A DNA stretch of 59,272 bases, taken from an uncultured Gammaproteobacteria bacterium. GTDB lineage: Bacteria; Pseudomonadota; Gammaproteobacteria; Enterobacterales; Psychrobiaceae. The notes beneath the pieces are model-generated. The model saw nothing but the letters and a program-made list of their open reading frames with translations. It did not search any database and was not told the origin of the DNA. A program made the position numbers and the translations under genes. Location: the NCBI GenBank assembly GCA_913060565.1, contig CAJXRU010000014.1, positions 1 through 59,272 of the forward strand, in the 5' to 3' direction. Positions 47,385 through 57,435 of this stretch are shown piece by piece; positions within the stretch are counted from its first letter, which is position 1; every line of letters starts with the position of its first letter.

Positions 47385-50249
47385 TTAGAATGAGTATTCT
47401 AATCCTGCGTAGTAGTAAGCACCATTGAAACCAAACGGCGCAGAGCGACGAGAGTAGGTGAACACACCCGGACTACTCACTATTTGACTGCCACTGCCGT
47501 CAACGATAGTTCCAGTACGAGAATTACCAATTTCATTTTCATCTGGATAAACATCGAAGATATTATTACCGCCGATGTTTACTGACATATTTTCATTAAT
47601 TTGGTATTTAACCCGTAGATCCGTTAACACCTCAGCACCAAAGGTTTGGCGCCCGCCATCGGTCACTGTATATTCGCCATAGCGATTAAACGCAAGATTT
47701 ACTGACAAATCATCGTACGTATAAAGAGCACTGACACTAATACGATCTTTTGGCTGCCATTCTTCGATAATTGAAATATCCTGCTCAGAGAATATGTCGC
47801 TTGGATCGATATCACCTAACGCACTGTTTGCTGGCGTAAATACTTTAGCAACTTCAGTATCTGTAAAGTTAGCTGCGAACGTTAGATTTAAATCGCCACC
47901 AGCCACTTCTGTATTCCATGTGGTGATGATGTCGAAACCTTTGGTCTCAGTATCAGCGCCGTTTAGGAAAAACTGACCAGCGCCAGCGCCAGCAGCCGTT
48001 AGTGCGTTATCTAGCGTATTTGACAAGCCGTAACCCAGTTTATTACTGATAACAATACGATCATCGATATCTATCGTGTAATAATCGATAGTGACATTAA
48101 TATCATCAGTTACACCCCAAACCGCACCAATGCTAAAGTTGGTTGACTCTTCTTCTTTGAGCTCTGGAATACCGATTGATTGTGCTAACACACTATCATT
48201 TCTGAATGTGCCGATTTGTACAGCAATTTGATCGCCGGCTGGATCGGCGGGGTTATCGATAAACTGTGTACTAATGTTATTGAAGTACAATTGCTGCATC
48301 GATGGCGCTCTAAAGCCAGTACTTACCGCGCTTCGCAACGCGAAGTCGTCAGTAATAGACCAGTTAGCGGCTAACTTAAAATTGGTACTGTCACCAAATC
48401 CTTCATAATCATCATAACGGATAGCGCCATTAATGATGATATTATCATTAAGCTCGGTTTCCATATCGACATAGAACGAAATAACGTCGCGTGTTTCGTC
48501 AACCTCTGATAGTGGGCCTATACCACCGAACCCTTGAGTGCCGGCGCTGCGATCTGTTGCATATAAGCTTTGACCAGCTTGGGTATCATAGTCACGATAT
48601 GAATATTCATCACCAGCATTCACTGTATACCAGTCGCTTCGCATTTCTGCACCGATAGCCAGTTCTAGCGCATCATAACTCACTGTGTAATCCAAGTTAA
48701 TGGTTTGTAGGGCAAGTTCAAGTCCGTAAGCTGTTGCTTCACGAGGCACTGTTGCACGGATTTCATCAGCAGATAATGTTGATGTATAACGCAATGAGTT
48801 TGCAAAAGATGAATTAATCGTATCGCTGGTGACATAATCAATTTTATTCTGACCGTAGGTATACGACAGATCTAAACTCGAGTCATTGTCAAACTCGGTG
48901 GTGTAACCGAAGTTATATGAAATGTCATTTATATCTGAATTGATTTTTGGTAAGAAACCAGCTGGTATCGTCGCGTCGCCGTCTTGAAGCGGTGCGTTAC
49001 CGCCGTTGTTAGCATTGTGACGGAAGAAAGCGGCCGACTCGTTATCACGTTTTGAATAAGTAATAAATCCGTAAAGCTCGCCAGGACCCAGTTCATAAGC
49101 TGTATTTATGGTTAGGGCAAATTGTTGTGAATCTGCGTCACCAATTCTAAATGTTTCACGGGTCGCCGTTGCCTCACGCGGATCGCCAGCGACTTTCGCG
49201 CCGTTTGCACCATCGGTACAGCCTGAGAACTGACAAGAACCATGAAGTCCTGCACGATTGGTTATACCGCGATCGCGAACGTTAAGGGTCGTGTTTAGAT
49301 AACCGCTATCGCCTAGTGAAAAACCTTTTGAAACGTCAAGATTCGTACTTTCACCGTCACCCTCACTATGCTGACCATAAGTAAGCCCAACCTTGCCGCC
49401 CTCATCTTCATCATTTAAGACGATATTGATTACACCAGCAATGGCATCAGAGCCATATTGCGCTGCTGCGCCGTCACGCAATACTTCGATACGTTTAATT
49501 GCAGACGCTGGAATCGCATTCATATCCGTTCCCGCTGTACCACGACCTACTGATGTATTGATGTGAATCAGGCTCGCTTGGTGACGACGTTTACCATTTA
49601 TCAGAACAAGCGTTTGGTCAGGCCCTAAGCCGCGTAACGTAGCTGGACGCAGCGCGTCAGTACCATCACTAATGGCAGATGTTGAGAAGTTAAAGGAAGG
49701 TGCAATAGCTTGTAACATTTTGCCGACTTCGATTTGTCCGGTGTTTTGTAATGCTTCTTTTGACAAAATATCAACGGGTACAGGTAAATCGTCTGCCGAG
49801 CGCCCAGCAACACGACTACCTACGACGGTAATGGCTTCTGGTTTCTTCTCGGCTTGAGGTGTGTCTTCAGCAGCAATCGCTGATTGACCGGTGGCAAGTA
49901 GGGCAGGGATAAGTGCCGCAAGAGTTGTTTTTTTCATTGTTGCTATCTTCCTATCATCATTATTTATTTTAATGCTGATTTGATTTGAAGGATTAACAAC
50001 AGCCATTAGACCTGAACCTTTAAGCAAAGCTTTCAATCCAGAATTCACACTGTAATAGCCCTTAAGGCCGCTGACATTATATTTGCTCACGACATCAAAG
50101 GAAAAGACGAACGTTCTATTCGTTGTTTTTCCAAAGGCTATAAGTGCTTTATCGGCACGCTGTTCACTAATATCAAATCGAATCAGTTCATCGGTTGCCA
50201 TCGCTTTAACGCCAATTAGGTTGCACAAAAGCAGCAAGCTAATGGTCAT
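47385..50249 (-). CDS. TonB-dependent outer-membrane receptor with N-terminal STN domain
   Basis: Counting from the ATG at 50249, this is 954 residues; a GTG at 50339 gives a longer form. A signal peptide (1-18) is followed by an STN domain (about 21-94; FDISEQRADKALIAFGKTTN), the part of FecA-type transducers that touches FecR. Then comes a second start-like segment at residue 105, MKKTTLAALIPALLA, itself a good signal peptide. A TonB box-like EAITVVGSR, a plug with RGLGPDQTLVLINGKRRH and IKRIEVLRDGAAAQYGSDAIAGVINI, and a beta barrel ending in YYYAGLEYSF follow. It lies downstream of an ECF sigma and a FecR gene, so it may both import and sense its substrate. The substrate is unknown. Confidence 0.88.
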   Translation of the reverse strand: MTISLLLLCNLIGVKAMATDELIRFDISEQRADKALIAFGKTTNRTFVFSFDVVSKYNVSGLKGYYSVNSGLKALLKGSGLMAVVNPSNQISIKINNDDRKIATMKKTTLAALIPALLATGQSAIAAEDTPQAEKKPEAITVVGSRVAGRSADDLPVPVDILSKEALQNTGQIEVGKMLQAIAPSFNFSTSAISDGTDALRPATLRGLGPDQTLVLINGKRRHQASLIHINTSVGRGTAGTDMNAIPASAIKRIEVLRDGAAAQYGSDAIAGVINIVLNDEDEGGKVGLTYGQHSEGDGESTNLDVSKGFSLGDSGYLNTTLNVRDRGITNRAGLHGSCQFSGCTDGANGAKVAGDPREATATRETFRIGDADSQQFALTINTAYELGPGELYGFITYSKRDNESAAFFRHNANNGGNAPLQDGDATIPAGFLPKINSDINDISYNFGYTTEFDNDSSLDLSYTYGQNKIDYVTSDTINSSFANSLRYTSTLSADEIRATVPREATAYGLELALQTINLDYTVSYDALELAIGAEMRSDWYTVNAGDEYSYRDYDTQAGQSLYATDRSAGTQGFGGIGPLSEVDETRDVISFYVDMETELNDNIIINGAIRYDDYEGFGDSTNFKLAANWSITDDFALRSAVSTGFRAPSMQQLYFNNISTQFIDNPADPAGDQIAVQIGTFRNDSVLAQSIGIPELKEEESTNFSIGAVWGVTDDINVTIDYYTIDIDDRIVISNKLGYGLSNTLDNALTAAGAGAGQFFLNGADTETKGFDIITTWNTEVAGGDLNLTFAANFTDTEVAKVFTPANSALGDIDPSDIFSEQDISIIEEWQPKDRISVSALYTYDDLSVNLAFNRYGEYTVTDGGRQTFGAEVLTDLRVKYQINENMSVNIGGNNIFDVYPDENEIGNSRTGTIVDGSGSQIVSSPGVFTYSRRSAPFGFNGAYYYAGLEYSF
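49915..49960 (-). promoter_or_regulatory. Internal ribosome site and second start in the TonB receptor gene
   Basis: On the minus strand AGGAAG lies 9 bases before an in-frame ATG at 49937 that opens with MKKTTLAALIPALLATGQSA, a complete Sec signal peptide. In the long frame, the same bases are read as DDRKIAT. This suggests a former independent 5' leader, and a shorter 850-residue receptor could be made from here. Confidence 0.6.
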
Positions 50250-50440
50250 AAATCGAAAGTTCGATGAGTGGCGCCAAACGTTATGAGTTATTGGTCGCCT
50301 ACTAAGTAAACAGATCAGGATAAGAAATCCTCTATGCACAATTAAATTAATTTCAATATTGGCGTATTAATGACAATAATACCAGTAACTAATTAAGATA
50401 AGTGTGTGGGAAACTGTAATAAAATAATATGCTTAGCGAA

Positions 50441-51496
50441 TTAAGGCTGAGCAGCAGATAACAAAACAGTATTAGGGGTTGCGTAGGTAGCTTGAATATT
50501 AAAATTACTGTGCAATGAGTCCATTAAGCCGTCGATATCGCCCGCTTTAAAAAAGCCTGCGATTTTAATGTCAGCGATGCTAGAGTCAACAATTTCAAAT
50601 TCAGTAGCCGTATAACGGCTAACTTCATCAAGTGCTTTTGTAAGCGACTCACCTTCGAAAATTATCATACCTTGTTGCCATGCCAGATCTTTTTCGATCG
50701 CTTGAGTAGGAAGTTGAACAATAGGTGCCCGAACGTTTGGCGCTATTTGAGCTTTTTGACCCGACGCCACAATTGTTGCATTACCTGTCGTGCCAACATT
50801 AGTAGAAATTGCTTTGGCCAAATCTTCAAGTGTCTCGTCGCCTTGCACAACCAGTACACGGCCCTCGGTAACAACGAGTTCCATTGCTTGCTCTGAGTTT
50901 TTTTGTACGTTAAATACGGTACCAAGGGCGGTAAACGTATTATCGCCAACATGAACGGTAAATGGGCGAGAAGGATCTTTTGCTACATCAAAATTTGCTT
51001 CACCACTTTCTAAAATTAGTTTTCGATGTTCTGGGGTAAAGTCAATGATGAGCTTGCTTGCAGTATTGAGTACGACAGTGCTGCCATCTGATAACGTTAA
51101 GGTATCGTATTGACCCACATTTGTGGTGAAGGATTGGGCTTGATATCCCGCCATGCCCATAGTCGCTGGTAACCAAGACTGTTGCGTCAACATTAGCGCA
51201 CTTGTTACTAACATCGCACTAATTGACGCTGCAATCGCAAAACGCTTTTTGCGTCTCGGCTCTTGGACGGACAATGAATCGAGTGGGAACAGGGCACTCA
51301 ACTCGTTTAACACGCTTAAATTATCCCAGAATGCCGCCATTTGTAGTAATTGACGGTGATTTTCTTCGTGGCGATGAATCCAGCGGGTAAGCTCTTGCAT
51401 TTCTTCATCACTTAAACCGCGATCGAGTTTGCTTATCCAAAGGCTTGCTTGTGCCTGGATATCTTCTTTTCTTACAAACTGACTCACATTATTCAT
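50441..51496 (-). CDS. FecR-like anti-sigma/signal relay protein
   Basis: A 351-residue inner-membrane protein. The N-terminal cytoplasmic part (about 15-60, ASLWISKLDRGLSDEEMQELTRWI) is the DUF4880 sigma-binding region. One membrane segment spans about 86-104. The periplasmic FecR domain (about 125-235) contains YDTLTLSDGSTVVLNTASKL and RPFTVHVGDNTFTALGTVFNV. The C-terminal part (from LTKALDEVSRYTATEFEI) resembles STN-like folds that contact the receptor. It overlaps the sigma gene by 4 bases and is followed by the receptor gene. Confidence 0.92.
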   Translation of the reverse strand: MNNVSQFVRKEDIQAQASLWISKLDRGLSDEEMQELTRWIHRHEENHRQLLQMAAFWDNLSVLNELSALFPLDSLSVQEPRRKKRFAIAASISAMLVTSALMLTQQSWLPATMGMAGYQAQSFTTNVGQYDTLTLSDGSTVVLNTASKLIIDFTPEHRKLILESGEANFDVAKDPSRPFTVHVGDNTFTALGTVFNVQKNSEQAMELVVTEGRVLVVQGDETLEDLAKAISTNVGTTGNATIVASGQKAQIAPNVRAPIVQLPTQAIEKDLAWQQGMIIFEGESLTKALDEVSRYTATEFEIVDSSIADIKIAGFFKAGDIDGLMDSLHSNFNIQATYATPNTVLLSAAQP

Positions 51497-52044
51497 CGAC
51501 TTTTAAACTCTTTAACTGGCTTGCTGATTTCTTGATGTGGCTGCTCAATAGATTGCATATATTGTACACTTAATAATAAGCCTTTAGCGACGTGTTTTTC
51601 GACGGTGCTTGGGCTTATTTTTAGGTACTGTGCGATCTCTTTTTGGGTCAAACCATAAACTTTCTTTAATATAAAACACTTGCGCACGGGACCCGACAAT
51701 TGATTGGCCGCCTTAACGAACAATAAAAAGCGCTCTTTACTTTCAAAATTATCTTCAAAATTATCTGTTAATAAGGAGACCGGCGAGTCGACTAAATCCT
51801 CTATTGATTGATTAAGTTTTTCAGCAGATTTAGCTTTATGGTTTAACGCGAGGTTTTTTGCGGTTGTTAACATGTAACTACGCGCATATTTAATTTCTTG
51901 CTTTAGTTCAGCTTCGTAGCCGCGTACAAAGGTATCTTGAACAATGTCATCAACATCTTCAGGTCTCACAATATTGCTTATAACACGACGAATTTGTCCC
52001 GTGTATTTTACAAAATTGCTGATAATGTTAGAGTTTTTGTTCAC
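51493..52044 (-). CDS. ECF RNA polymerase sigma factor, FecI-like
   Basis: With a GTG start at 52044 the protein has 183 residues. Region 2 includes RPEDVDDIVQDTFVRGYEAE and RSYMLTTAKNLALNHK; region 4 reads VYGLTQKEIAQYLKISPSTVEKHVAKGL, a helix-turn-helix for the -35 element. AAAGGG lies about 10 bases before the GTG; an ATG at 52095 is an alternative with no ribosome site. It is followed by FecR and the STN-bearing receptor, so it most likely activates the receptor gene when substrate is bound. Confidence 0.9.
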   Translation of the reverse strand: MNKNSNIISNFVKYTGQIRRVISNIVRPEDVDDIVQDTFVRGYEAELKQEIKYARSYMLTTAKNLALNHKAKSAEKLNQSIEDLVDSPVSLLTDNFEDNFESKERFLLFVKAANQLSGPVRKCFILKKVYGLTQKEIAQYLKISPSTVEKHVAKGLLLSVQYMQSIEQPHQEISKPVKEFKSR

Positions 52045-52127
52045 TAATTCGAGTCCCTTTGAAAAGTTTAATACTAGGTGCAAAGGGAGCAACATGCAAC
52101 TGTTGAAATTGATTTGATGTCTGTATG

Positions 52128-53756
52128 TTAGAAATTGGCCGTAAAGCCGATTCTAAATCCACCCCAATGCTTGCCATTGACAAAGATAGGTGCGGACACG
52201 TCGTGCATTATTTCACCGGTGTCTCGTTTATAGGTTTGAAGTAAGAACTGTTTTGTATGACCGCCGCAACGAATACCTGTCGGATCATCGAATAAACGCT
52301 TATTACGATTGTTTGCGACATCAATGTCGAAGTTACCGGTTAATGGCTTAGAAAATTTAGCATTGTGTGTCGGGAAGTAGCCATTGTTATCAACGGCACC
52401 GGCATAGATCATCTCTTTAAATTTATCTAACAGCGGCTCTTGAATCACTGGTAATTTAACATCTGTAAAATCGTCAAATGTCGTTTTATATTTTTTAGGG
52501 TTGGTGTTGTCGATTGGTTGATAGTTTCTGTCAAACAGGGCACTTGTCGTGATCTCATTAGAGGAAATTGCTTGTTCAAACATTTTACCAATTGTATGAG
52601 CAGCATTCTGTGCCTGTTGGCACATGACTTCAATAGTTGACCCCGTTTGGAAAGCAGATAACTCGATAAATATGGACTCTGTAGATTTTGATAACTTAGA
52701 CGCGTCTAAAGACACTGCATTAGTTTCCTTGCCCTTATGGCTTAAAAACTCGCTAATATTTAAGATCGAGGTTGAGAGTTCTTGGGTTGTACTGTCTTGT
52801 TCTTTGAGTGCTGAACTGATGTGACTGATTGAATGAGAAGAGTCTTCCATTAGCTGGGCAATTCGTTCCATTGACGCCGACAGCTCATGGCTAACACTAA
52901 CGACGTCTGATGTTTGGATTGATACATTGTCCATCACTTGCGTTGTTGACTGGGTTTGTTGGGTCATGTCTTTAAGCATCTGGCCAATTTTTTCTGTCGC
53001 ATCTGCGGTTTTGGACGCCAATGCTCGAACTTCATCTGCGACGACGGCGAATCCACGGCCTTGTTCGCCAGCACGGGCTGCTTCTATCGCGGCATTAAGC
53101 GCTAGTAGATTTGTTTGCTCAGCAATCGAATCGATCACGTCTGTAATACTTTGTATTTCTGATGTCCGTTCAACTAATTTATGAATTTGAGTGGTCGCTT
53201 CGTTGACGCCGCGATGAAGAGAATTGATTTGCTTGATATTGTTTTGAAGTTGTAATTTATTATGTTCGCTCGCTGATTGAACATCTTGGGATGACTGTGC
53301 TGTCATCAACGCATTGTGGTTAATCTCTTTTGTATTCGCTGCCAACTCTTCGGTAGCGGCAGCGACGCGACTCGCATCATCACCACTAAGCTCAATGTCT
53401 GACGCGAGTTGTTGGACAAAGAAAGCAACCTGCGCTGAATTAATAGCGAGTTCACTGGCGCGTTGTCCTATTTCCTGACCGACTTTTGTCATTTTGTGCT
53501 CATTTACGTCGAAGAGTTCAGTCATGGAGCTAACTTCCGAAACCTGTAATTTTTCTTGTAATCTGGTTAATTCTGATTGCTGTGGTTTGACCAACATTTG
53601 GAAGATCAAACCAATGTTTGACAGGCTCACTAGTGCCCCAGCTATCAAGGCATTGACAAAAAACGATTGATCTAATTGAAAGATAAAGCCTGCTAGTGTT
53701 GCAATTAATGCATTGATGAGGACGAAAATGGCTAATAGTAGTGGTTTGATTGTCAT
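52128..53756 (-). CDS. Methyl-accepting chemotaxis protein with C-terminal sensor-like domain
   Basis: From the ATG at 53756 (AAAGG just before it), 542 residues. Two close membrane segments (about 3-26 and 31-55) form a hairpin with almost no periplasmic loop. The cytoplasmic signalling domain has its tip at about 210-248 ([20 protein letters not shown]). After it, about 120 residues form a compact domain with [35 protein letters not shown] and HWGGFRIGF, a region seen in other chemoreceptors with a cytoplasmic sensor at the C-terminus. It precedes the sigma/FecR/receptor genes on the same strand with no terminator seen. Its ligand is unknown. Confidence 0.87.
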   Translation of the reverse strand: MTIKPLLLAIFVLINALIATLAGFIFQLDQSFFVNALIAGALVSLSNIGLIFQMLVKPQQSELTRLQEKLQVSEVSSMTELFDVNEHKMTKVGQEIGQRASELAINSAQVAFFVQQLASDIELSGDDASRVAAATEELAANTKEINHNALMTAQSSQDVQSASEHNKLQLQNNIKQINSLHRGVNEATTQIHKLVERTSEIQSITDVIDSIAEQTNLLALNAAIEAARAGEQGRGFAVVADEVRALASKTADATEKIGQMLKDMTQQTQSTTQVMDNVSIQTSDVVSVSHELSASMERIAQLMEDSSHSISHISSALKEQDSTTQELSTSILNISEFLSHKGKETNAVSLDASKLSKSTESIFIELSAFQTGSTIEVMCQQAQNAAHTIGKMFEQAISSNEITTSALFDRNYQPIDNTNPKKYKTTFDDFTDVKLPVIQEPLLDKFKEMIYAGAVDNNGYFPTHNAKFSKPLTGNFDIDVANNRNKRLFDDPTGIRCGGHTKQFLLQTYKRDTGEIMHDVSAPIFVNGKHWGGFRIGFTANF

Positions 53757-53786
53757 AGTGAACCTTTTCCCTGCACTAGAACGCAC

Positions 53787-54056
53787 AAGTCAATATTGGA
53801 ATGACTATTAAGCTAGGTGCTATGCTAATGAAAAACCATTAGACCAAAGCCGCCTTTTCAAACGTAAGTGCTATCAATGTAGCGGCGTATAGCAACGTGT
53901 AATGGTGATTTTAGGCCGTGATTCAAACAATAGTGCTTGATATAGATCAATGGAGGAGTAAGTTTAAGTATTTGTGCGTTAAACTAAGCGAGAATTTGGA
54001 AATCGATGCTGATTATCGATTTCCAACGGCGTGCACATTGCTTCAATTTAAAATTG
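53787..54056. other. Intergenic region between the receptor gene and cmoB
   Basis: These 270 bases hold the likely promoter of the chemoreceptor gene (minus strand) and, near 54000, the hairpin after cmoB. I see no open frame with a ribosome site and no other recognisable element. Confidence 0.4.
53998..54024 (-). terminator. Possible hairpin terminator after cmoB
   Basis: A 10-bp stem GGAAATCGAT with ATCGATTTCC and a 7-base loop lies 33 bases after the cmoB stop. There is no strong T run on the minus strand, so its activity is uncertain. Confidence 0.45.
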
Positions 54057-55043
54057 TTATTCCTGACTATTGCAGGGCGTGTTGGCAAGAATGACCGCTC
54101 GTTTTGGTGCGGGTAGGCCTTCAACAGTTTTTGATGAGTCATTTGGATCTAAAAAGTCCGCTAACGATTCGTAATCCATCCACGGTGTTTTGCGCTGTTC
54201 GTCTGTTGTTGTGTCACACATATCCACACAACGGACATTGTCGAAGCCGAGTTTTTCAAGCCATAAAATTAATGCATCAACGCTCGGTAAAAACCATACG
54301 TTATTCATTTTCCCGTAACGTCCGGCAGGGACTAACACTTGGTTTTCATCGCCATCAATGACCAATGTTTCTAATACAAGTTCGCCGCCTGGGCGTAATT
54401 GGTCTTTTAGCTGTTGTAAATGATCGATTGGCGATTTTCGATGATACAACACGCCCATTGAAAATACGGTATCAAAAGCACGAAGCTCTGGTAGCTCCTG
54501 AATACCTAACGGCAATAGGTGTGCTCGTTGATCGTTATTTGCCATATGGCGCATTATTTCAAATTGAAATAAAAACAACGTTGATGGATCTATGCCAACG
54601 ACAAATTCTGCGCCATCTCCGAGCATTCGCCACATATGATAGCCACTGCCACAACCAACATCTAATACAGTACGGTTAGTAAGAGGCGTGATGTGCTCAC
54701 GGAGTCGTTCCCACTTCCAATCACTGCGCCATTCTGTATCGATGTGAATTCCATGCACGTGAAATGGACCTTTACGCCATGGTGTAAACATCTTTAATAG
54801 AGATTCTAGTTTTTTAAGCTCACCTGCAGCAACCTCTTGCGACGTTGATACATCGTAAGCGTTTTTAAAGTCGATGTTATCGGCGTGGATAACGGGTAGT
54901 TTGTCCAAGCATTTTTGCCATTTAGGAAACTGCCCGTGTTGATGTTCACGTTCCCACTTACCGAGCTGCGCTGGCAGTGTTTCAAGCCAATGACTTAAAC
55001 GGTTTTTGGCGATAATTTGATAGAAGTTACTAAAGTCAATCAT
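54057..55043 (-). CDS. cmoB: tRNA U34 carboxymethyltransferase
   Basis: CmoB transfers the carboxymethyl group from carboxy-SAM to 5-hydroxyuridine 34 of tRNAs, giving cmo5U. The 328 residues match E. coli (323). Carboxy-SAM contacts TPWRKGPF (near 87-94) and EWRSDWKW (104-111) are present, as is the SAM motif VLDVGCGSG (126-134). [14 protein letters not shown] is family-specific. It follows cmoA at a 37-base distance. Confidence 0.96.
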   Translation of the reverse strand: MIDFSNFYQIIAKNRLSHWLETLPAQLGKWEREHQHGQFPKWQKCLDKLPVIHADNIDFKNAYDVSTSQEVAAGELKKLESLLKMFTPWRKGPFHVHGIHIDTEWRSDWKWERLREHITPLTNRTVLDVGCGSGYHMWRMLGDGAEFVVGIDPSTLFLFQFEIMRHMANNDQRAHLLPLGIQELPELRAFDTVFSMGVLYHRKSPIDHLQQLKDQLRPGGELVLETLVIDGDENQVLVPAGRYGKMNNVWFLPSVDALILWLEKLGFDNVRCVDMCDTTTDEQRKTPWMDYESLADFLDPNDSSKTVEGLPAPKRAVILANTPCNSQE

Positions 55044-55080
55044 TGAAGATTGTCCCTTTTAAAAATTGGATAAAATTAAA

Positions 55081-55812
55081 TTATTTAATGGCAATCATTG
55101 AGCTGAAATTAAAACACTGAAACCAGAGCTCGCAGGTTTTAAAACCAGCTTGTTCAAAGCGGCTTTTATGAATATCTAGCGTATCGGTAAGCATAACGTG
55201 TTCAATTGCATTGCGTTTTTGACTAATCTCAAGCTCGCTATAGCCATTTGCGCGTTTAAAATCATGATGTAAATCGGTAAGTAGCTCGTTCATGGTTTCA
55301 TTATCAAAGCGCAGTTTTTCAGAAACAATTAAAATACCGCCGTCGCGTAAGCCTGCATATATTTTCTCTATAATTGATTGGCGCTCGTCGGGTTTAATGA
55401 ACTGAAGCGTGAAATTAAGCACCACAACACTCGCGTTAGCAATATCAACGTTTTGTAAGTCGTCGCAAACGACTTCAACGCTAGTATCGCTCTTAAAGGC
55501 GTTAACTTGGAGTAAACAGCGTTCAATCATCGCCTGTGAATTATCAACCGCAATGATGTTACACCGACTGGCGTTTACGTGACGACGCATCTCAAGCGTT
55601 GCAGCTCCGAGGCTACACCCTAAATCGTAGAGATTTGAGTTAGGCTGCGCAAATCGTTTAGCGAGCATCCCAATTGCAGTAATGATGTTGCTGTATCCAG
55701 GAACAGAGCGCTTGATCATGTCAGGAAAAACCTGGGCTACTTGTTGATCAAATTGAAAGTCACCGAGTTTATCCAATGGAGCGGCGTAAATATTATCGCG
55801 TTGCTGTGTCAT
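55081..55812 (-). CDS. cmoA: Carboxy-S-adenosyl-L-methionine synthase
   Basis: CmoA makes carboxy-SAM from prephenate and SAM for CmoB. The 243 residues match E. coli (247). [10 protein letters not shown] with Tyr40, the SAM motif [19 protein letters not shown] (61-79) and [15 protein letters not shown] identify the family. It is the first gene of the pair and is divergent from an acetyltransferase gene. Confidence 0.96.
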   Translation of the reverse strand: MTQQRDNIYAAPLDKLGDFQFDQQVAQVFPDMIKRSVPGYSNIITAIGMLAKRFAQPNSNLYDLGCSLGAATLEMRRHVNASRCNIIAVDNSQAMIERCLLQVNAFKSDTSVEVVCDDLQNVDIANASVVVLNFTLQFIKPDERQSIIEKIYAGLRDGGILIVSEKLRFDNETMNELLTDLHHDFKRANGYSELEISQKRNAIEHVMLTDTLDIHKSRFEQAGFKTCELWFQCFNFSSMIAIK

Positions 55813-55973
55813 AACTAATTATTGATTACCAAAATATGGGCGCGTATTTTACATTAGGGTGAAGATGCTGTCTTGTGAAAGTTGAGTGATAGCCAATTTG
55901 CGTCTCACGTTTGTGATATCGAAGAATAAAAATGTGGCTCGTTTGTCGCATATTTCAATCAATTTTAAATTTT

Positions 55974-55989
55974 AAGGAGCCTTAGATTG
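55974..55989 (+). promoter_or_regulatory. Ribosome site that supports a TTG start
   Basis: AAGGAG (55974-55979), a near-perfect Shine-Dalgarno, lies 7 bases before TTG at 55987. No ATG in frame lies nearby, so TTG is the likely initiator of the following acetyltransferase gene. Confidence 0.85.
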
Positions 55990-56457
55990 TCAAATATTAG
56001 CATCGATAAAACTGTGCCAGCTGACTTCCTTCAAATTGCTGCACTTGACCGTATAGCATGGCTTAATAACGCGCATGGCGAATTTATTCCGGATGGTGAA
56101 CATGTGTGGCGTATATGGTGTCAGCATAGTGTGATGTTTAGTGCAAAATGTAATGATGAAATTGTCGGCGCTATTCTAGCGTTTTCATGTGAAGACGGAC
56201 GTTATTGCTTACACAAAGTGCTGGTTAATGATAATCACCGAGGCAAGGGAATTGGTGGCAAGTTATTTGAAGCGTTACTTTTTGAATTAGATAGCAATAA
56301 TGTAGAATGCTTTCTTACCGTCGATCCAAATAACAGCCATGCAATTGCATTATATGAATCGTGGGGGTTTAATGAACGTGAGTTTGTTGAAGGCTTTTAT
56401 CGTCCTCATGAACATCGGTATGTATTAACCAGGCCTCTGAAAACTAATGTGTTTTAA
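55987..56457 (+). CDS. GNAT acetyltransferase
   Basis: A 156-residue single-domain GNAT protein. The acetyl-CoA loop reads NHRGKGIGGKLFEALL, and FLTVDPNNSHAIALYESWGF is the usual C-terminal motif. The N-terminal half (TVPADFLQIAALDRIAWLNN) is not of a subgroup I can name. Translation begins at TTG behind a strong ribosome site. The next gene follows closely, so both may be on one transcript. The substrate is unknown. Confidence 0.82.
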   Translation: MSNISIDKTVPADFLQIAALDRIAWLNNAHGEFIPDGEHVWRIWCQHSVMFSAKCNDEIVGAILAFSCEDGRYCLHKVLVNDNHRGKGIGGKLFEALLFELDSNNVECFLTVDPNNSHAIALYESWGFNEREFVEGFYRPHEHRYVLTRPLKTNVF

Positions 56458-56485
56458 TGAGGCTATCTTCAATAAAGGAATATAT

Positions 56486-57307
56486 ATGAGCGAAAATATT
56501 TTAGGAACCGATGATTTTAACTGCTTAACGAGAATGCGTGATGGATGGATGCTCTATAATAAATACGATCATTATATTGGGCAGTCTATTGAGCTTTATG
56601 GTGAATTTTCAAATAATGAATTACGACTATTTAAAGACATTGTTAAGCCATCTTCAACAGTGATTGAAGTCGGTGCAAATATCGGTTCCCATACTGTTGG
56701 TTTATCAAAGCACCTAGGGCCACAAGGATTGATTTATGCATACGAACCTCAGCGTATTGTCTATCAGACATTATGTGCCAATATAGCACTCAACTCCTGC
56801 ACGAATGTCTATTGTTATGAAAAAGCCGCATCTAACCAATACGAGACCATTAAAATTCCAAACATACGTTATGATGTAGAAGGAAATTTCGGGGCGGTCG
56901 AAATTCAGCAATTTAGCGAAGGAGCTGACGTTGAAGTTGTCATATTGGATCAACATCTCGCACAACTTAATCAATGCCAATTATTGAAGGTCGATGCTGA
57001 AGGAATGGAATATCAAGTTCTTGATGGTGCGAAGGACTTGATCGATACACATAAACCAATTCTTTATGTGGAAAATGACCGTGTAGTGAAATCACAAGCA
57101 CTAATTGAACTAATAATGTCGATGGGCTACAAACTGTTTTGGCATATAACACCGATGTATAGTGTTAATAACTTCAAACAAAATACAAAGAATATCTTTC
57201 CCAAAATATCATCGTTTAATATGCTTTGCATTCACGAAAGTATTCCAATGAACCTGACTGGATTTATTGAAATAATAGATAGCACTCAACACCCATTGGC
57301 AAAATAG
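56486..57307 (+). CDS. FkbM-family methyltransferase
   Basis: A 273-residue SAM-dependent methyltransferase. The SAM site VIEVGANIGSHTVGLSKHL (from about 59) with IYAYEPQ after it is typical of FkbM proteins, as is LLKVDAEGMEYQVLDGA. FkbM enzymes O-methylate polyketides, sugars or other small molecules. I chose the ATG at 56486 because AAAGGAA lies just before it; a longer in-frame start overlaps the previous gene. No glycan or secondary-metabolite cluster is nearby, so the target is open. Confidence 0.85.
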   Translation: MSENILGTDDFNCLTRMRDGWMLYNKYDHYIGQSIELYGEFSNNELRLFKDIVKPSSTVIEVGANIGSHTVGLSKHLGPQGLIYAYEPQRIVYQTLCANIALNSCTNVYCYEKAASNQYETIKIPNIRYDVEGNFGAVEIQQFSEGADVEVVILDQHLAQLNQCQLLKVDAEGMEYQVLDGAKDLIDTHKPILYVENDRVVKSQALIELIMSMGYKLFWHITPMYSVNNFKQNTKNIFPKISSFNMLCIHESIPMNLTGFIEIIDSTQHPLAK

Positions 57308-57435
57308 AATACACCAGCGAAAATGTGATCGAGAGTGTTGAAATAATTTTTGATATTAAATTGCAGATTAATGGTTGTTATTTGACTTAATCGAGTGGTA
57401 ACGTTCTGTTTTCTAATCTAAAGTGAACTTGTTTG

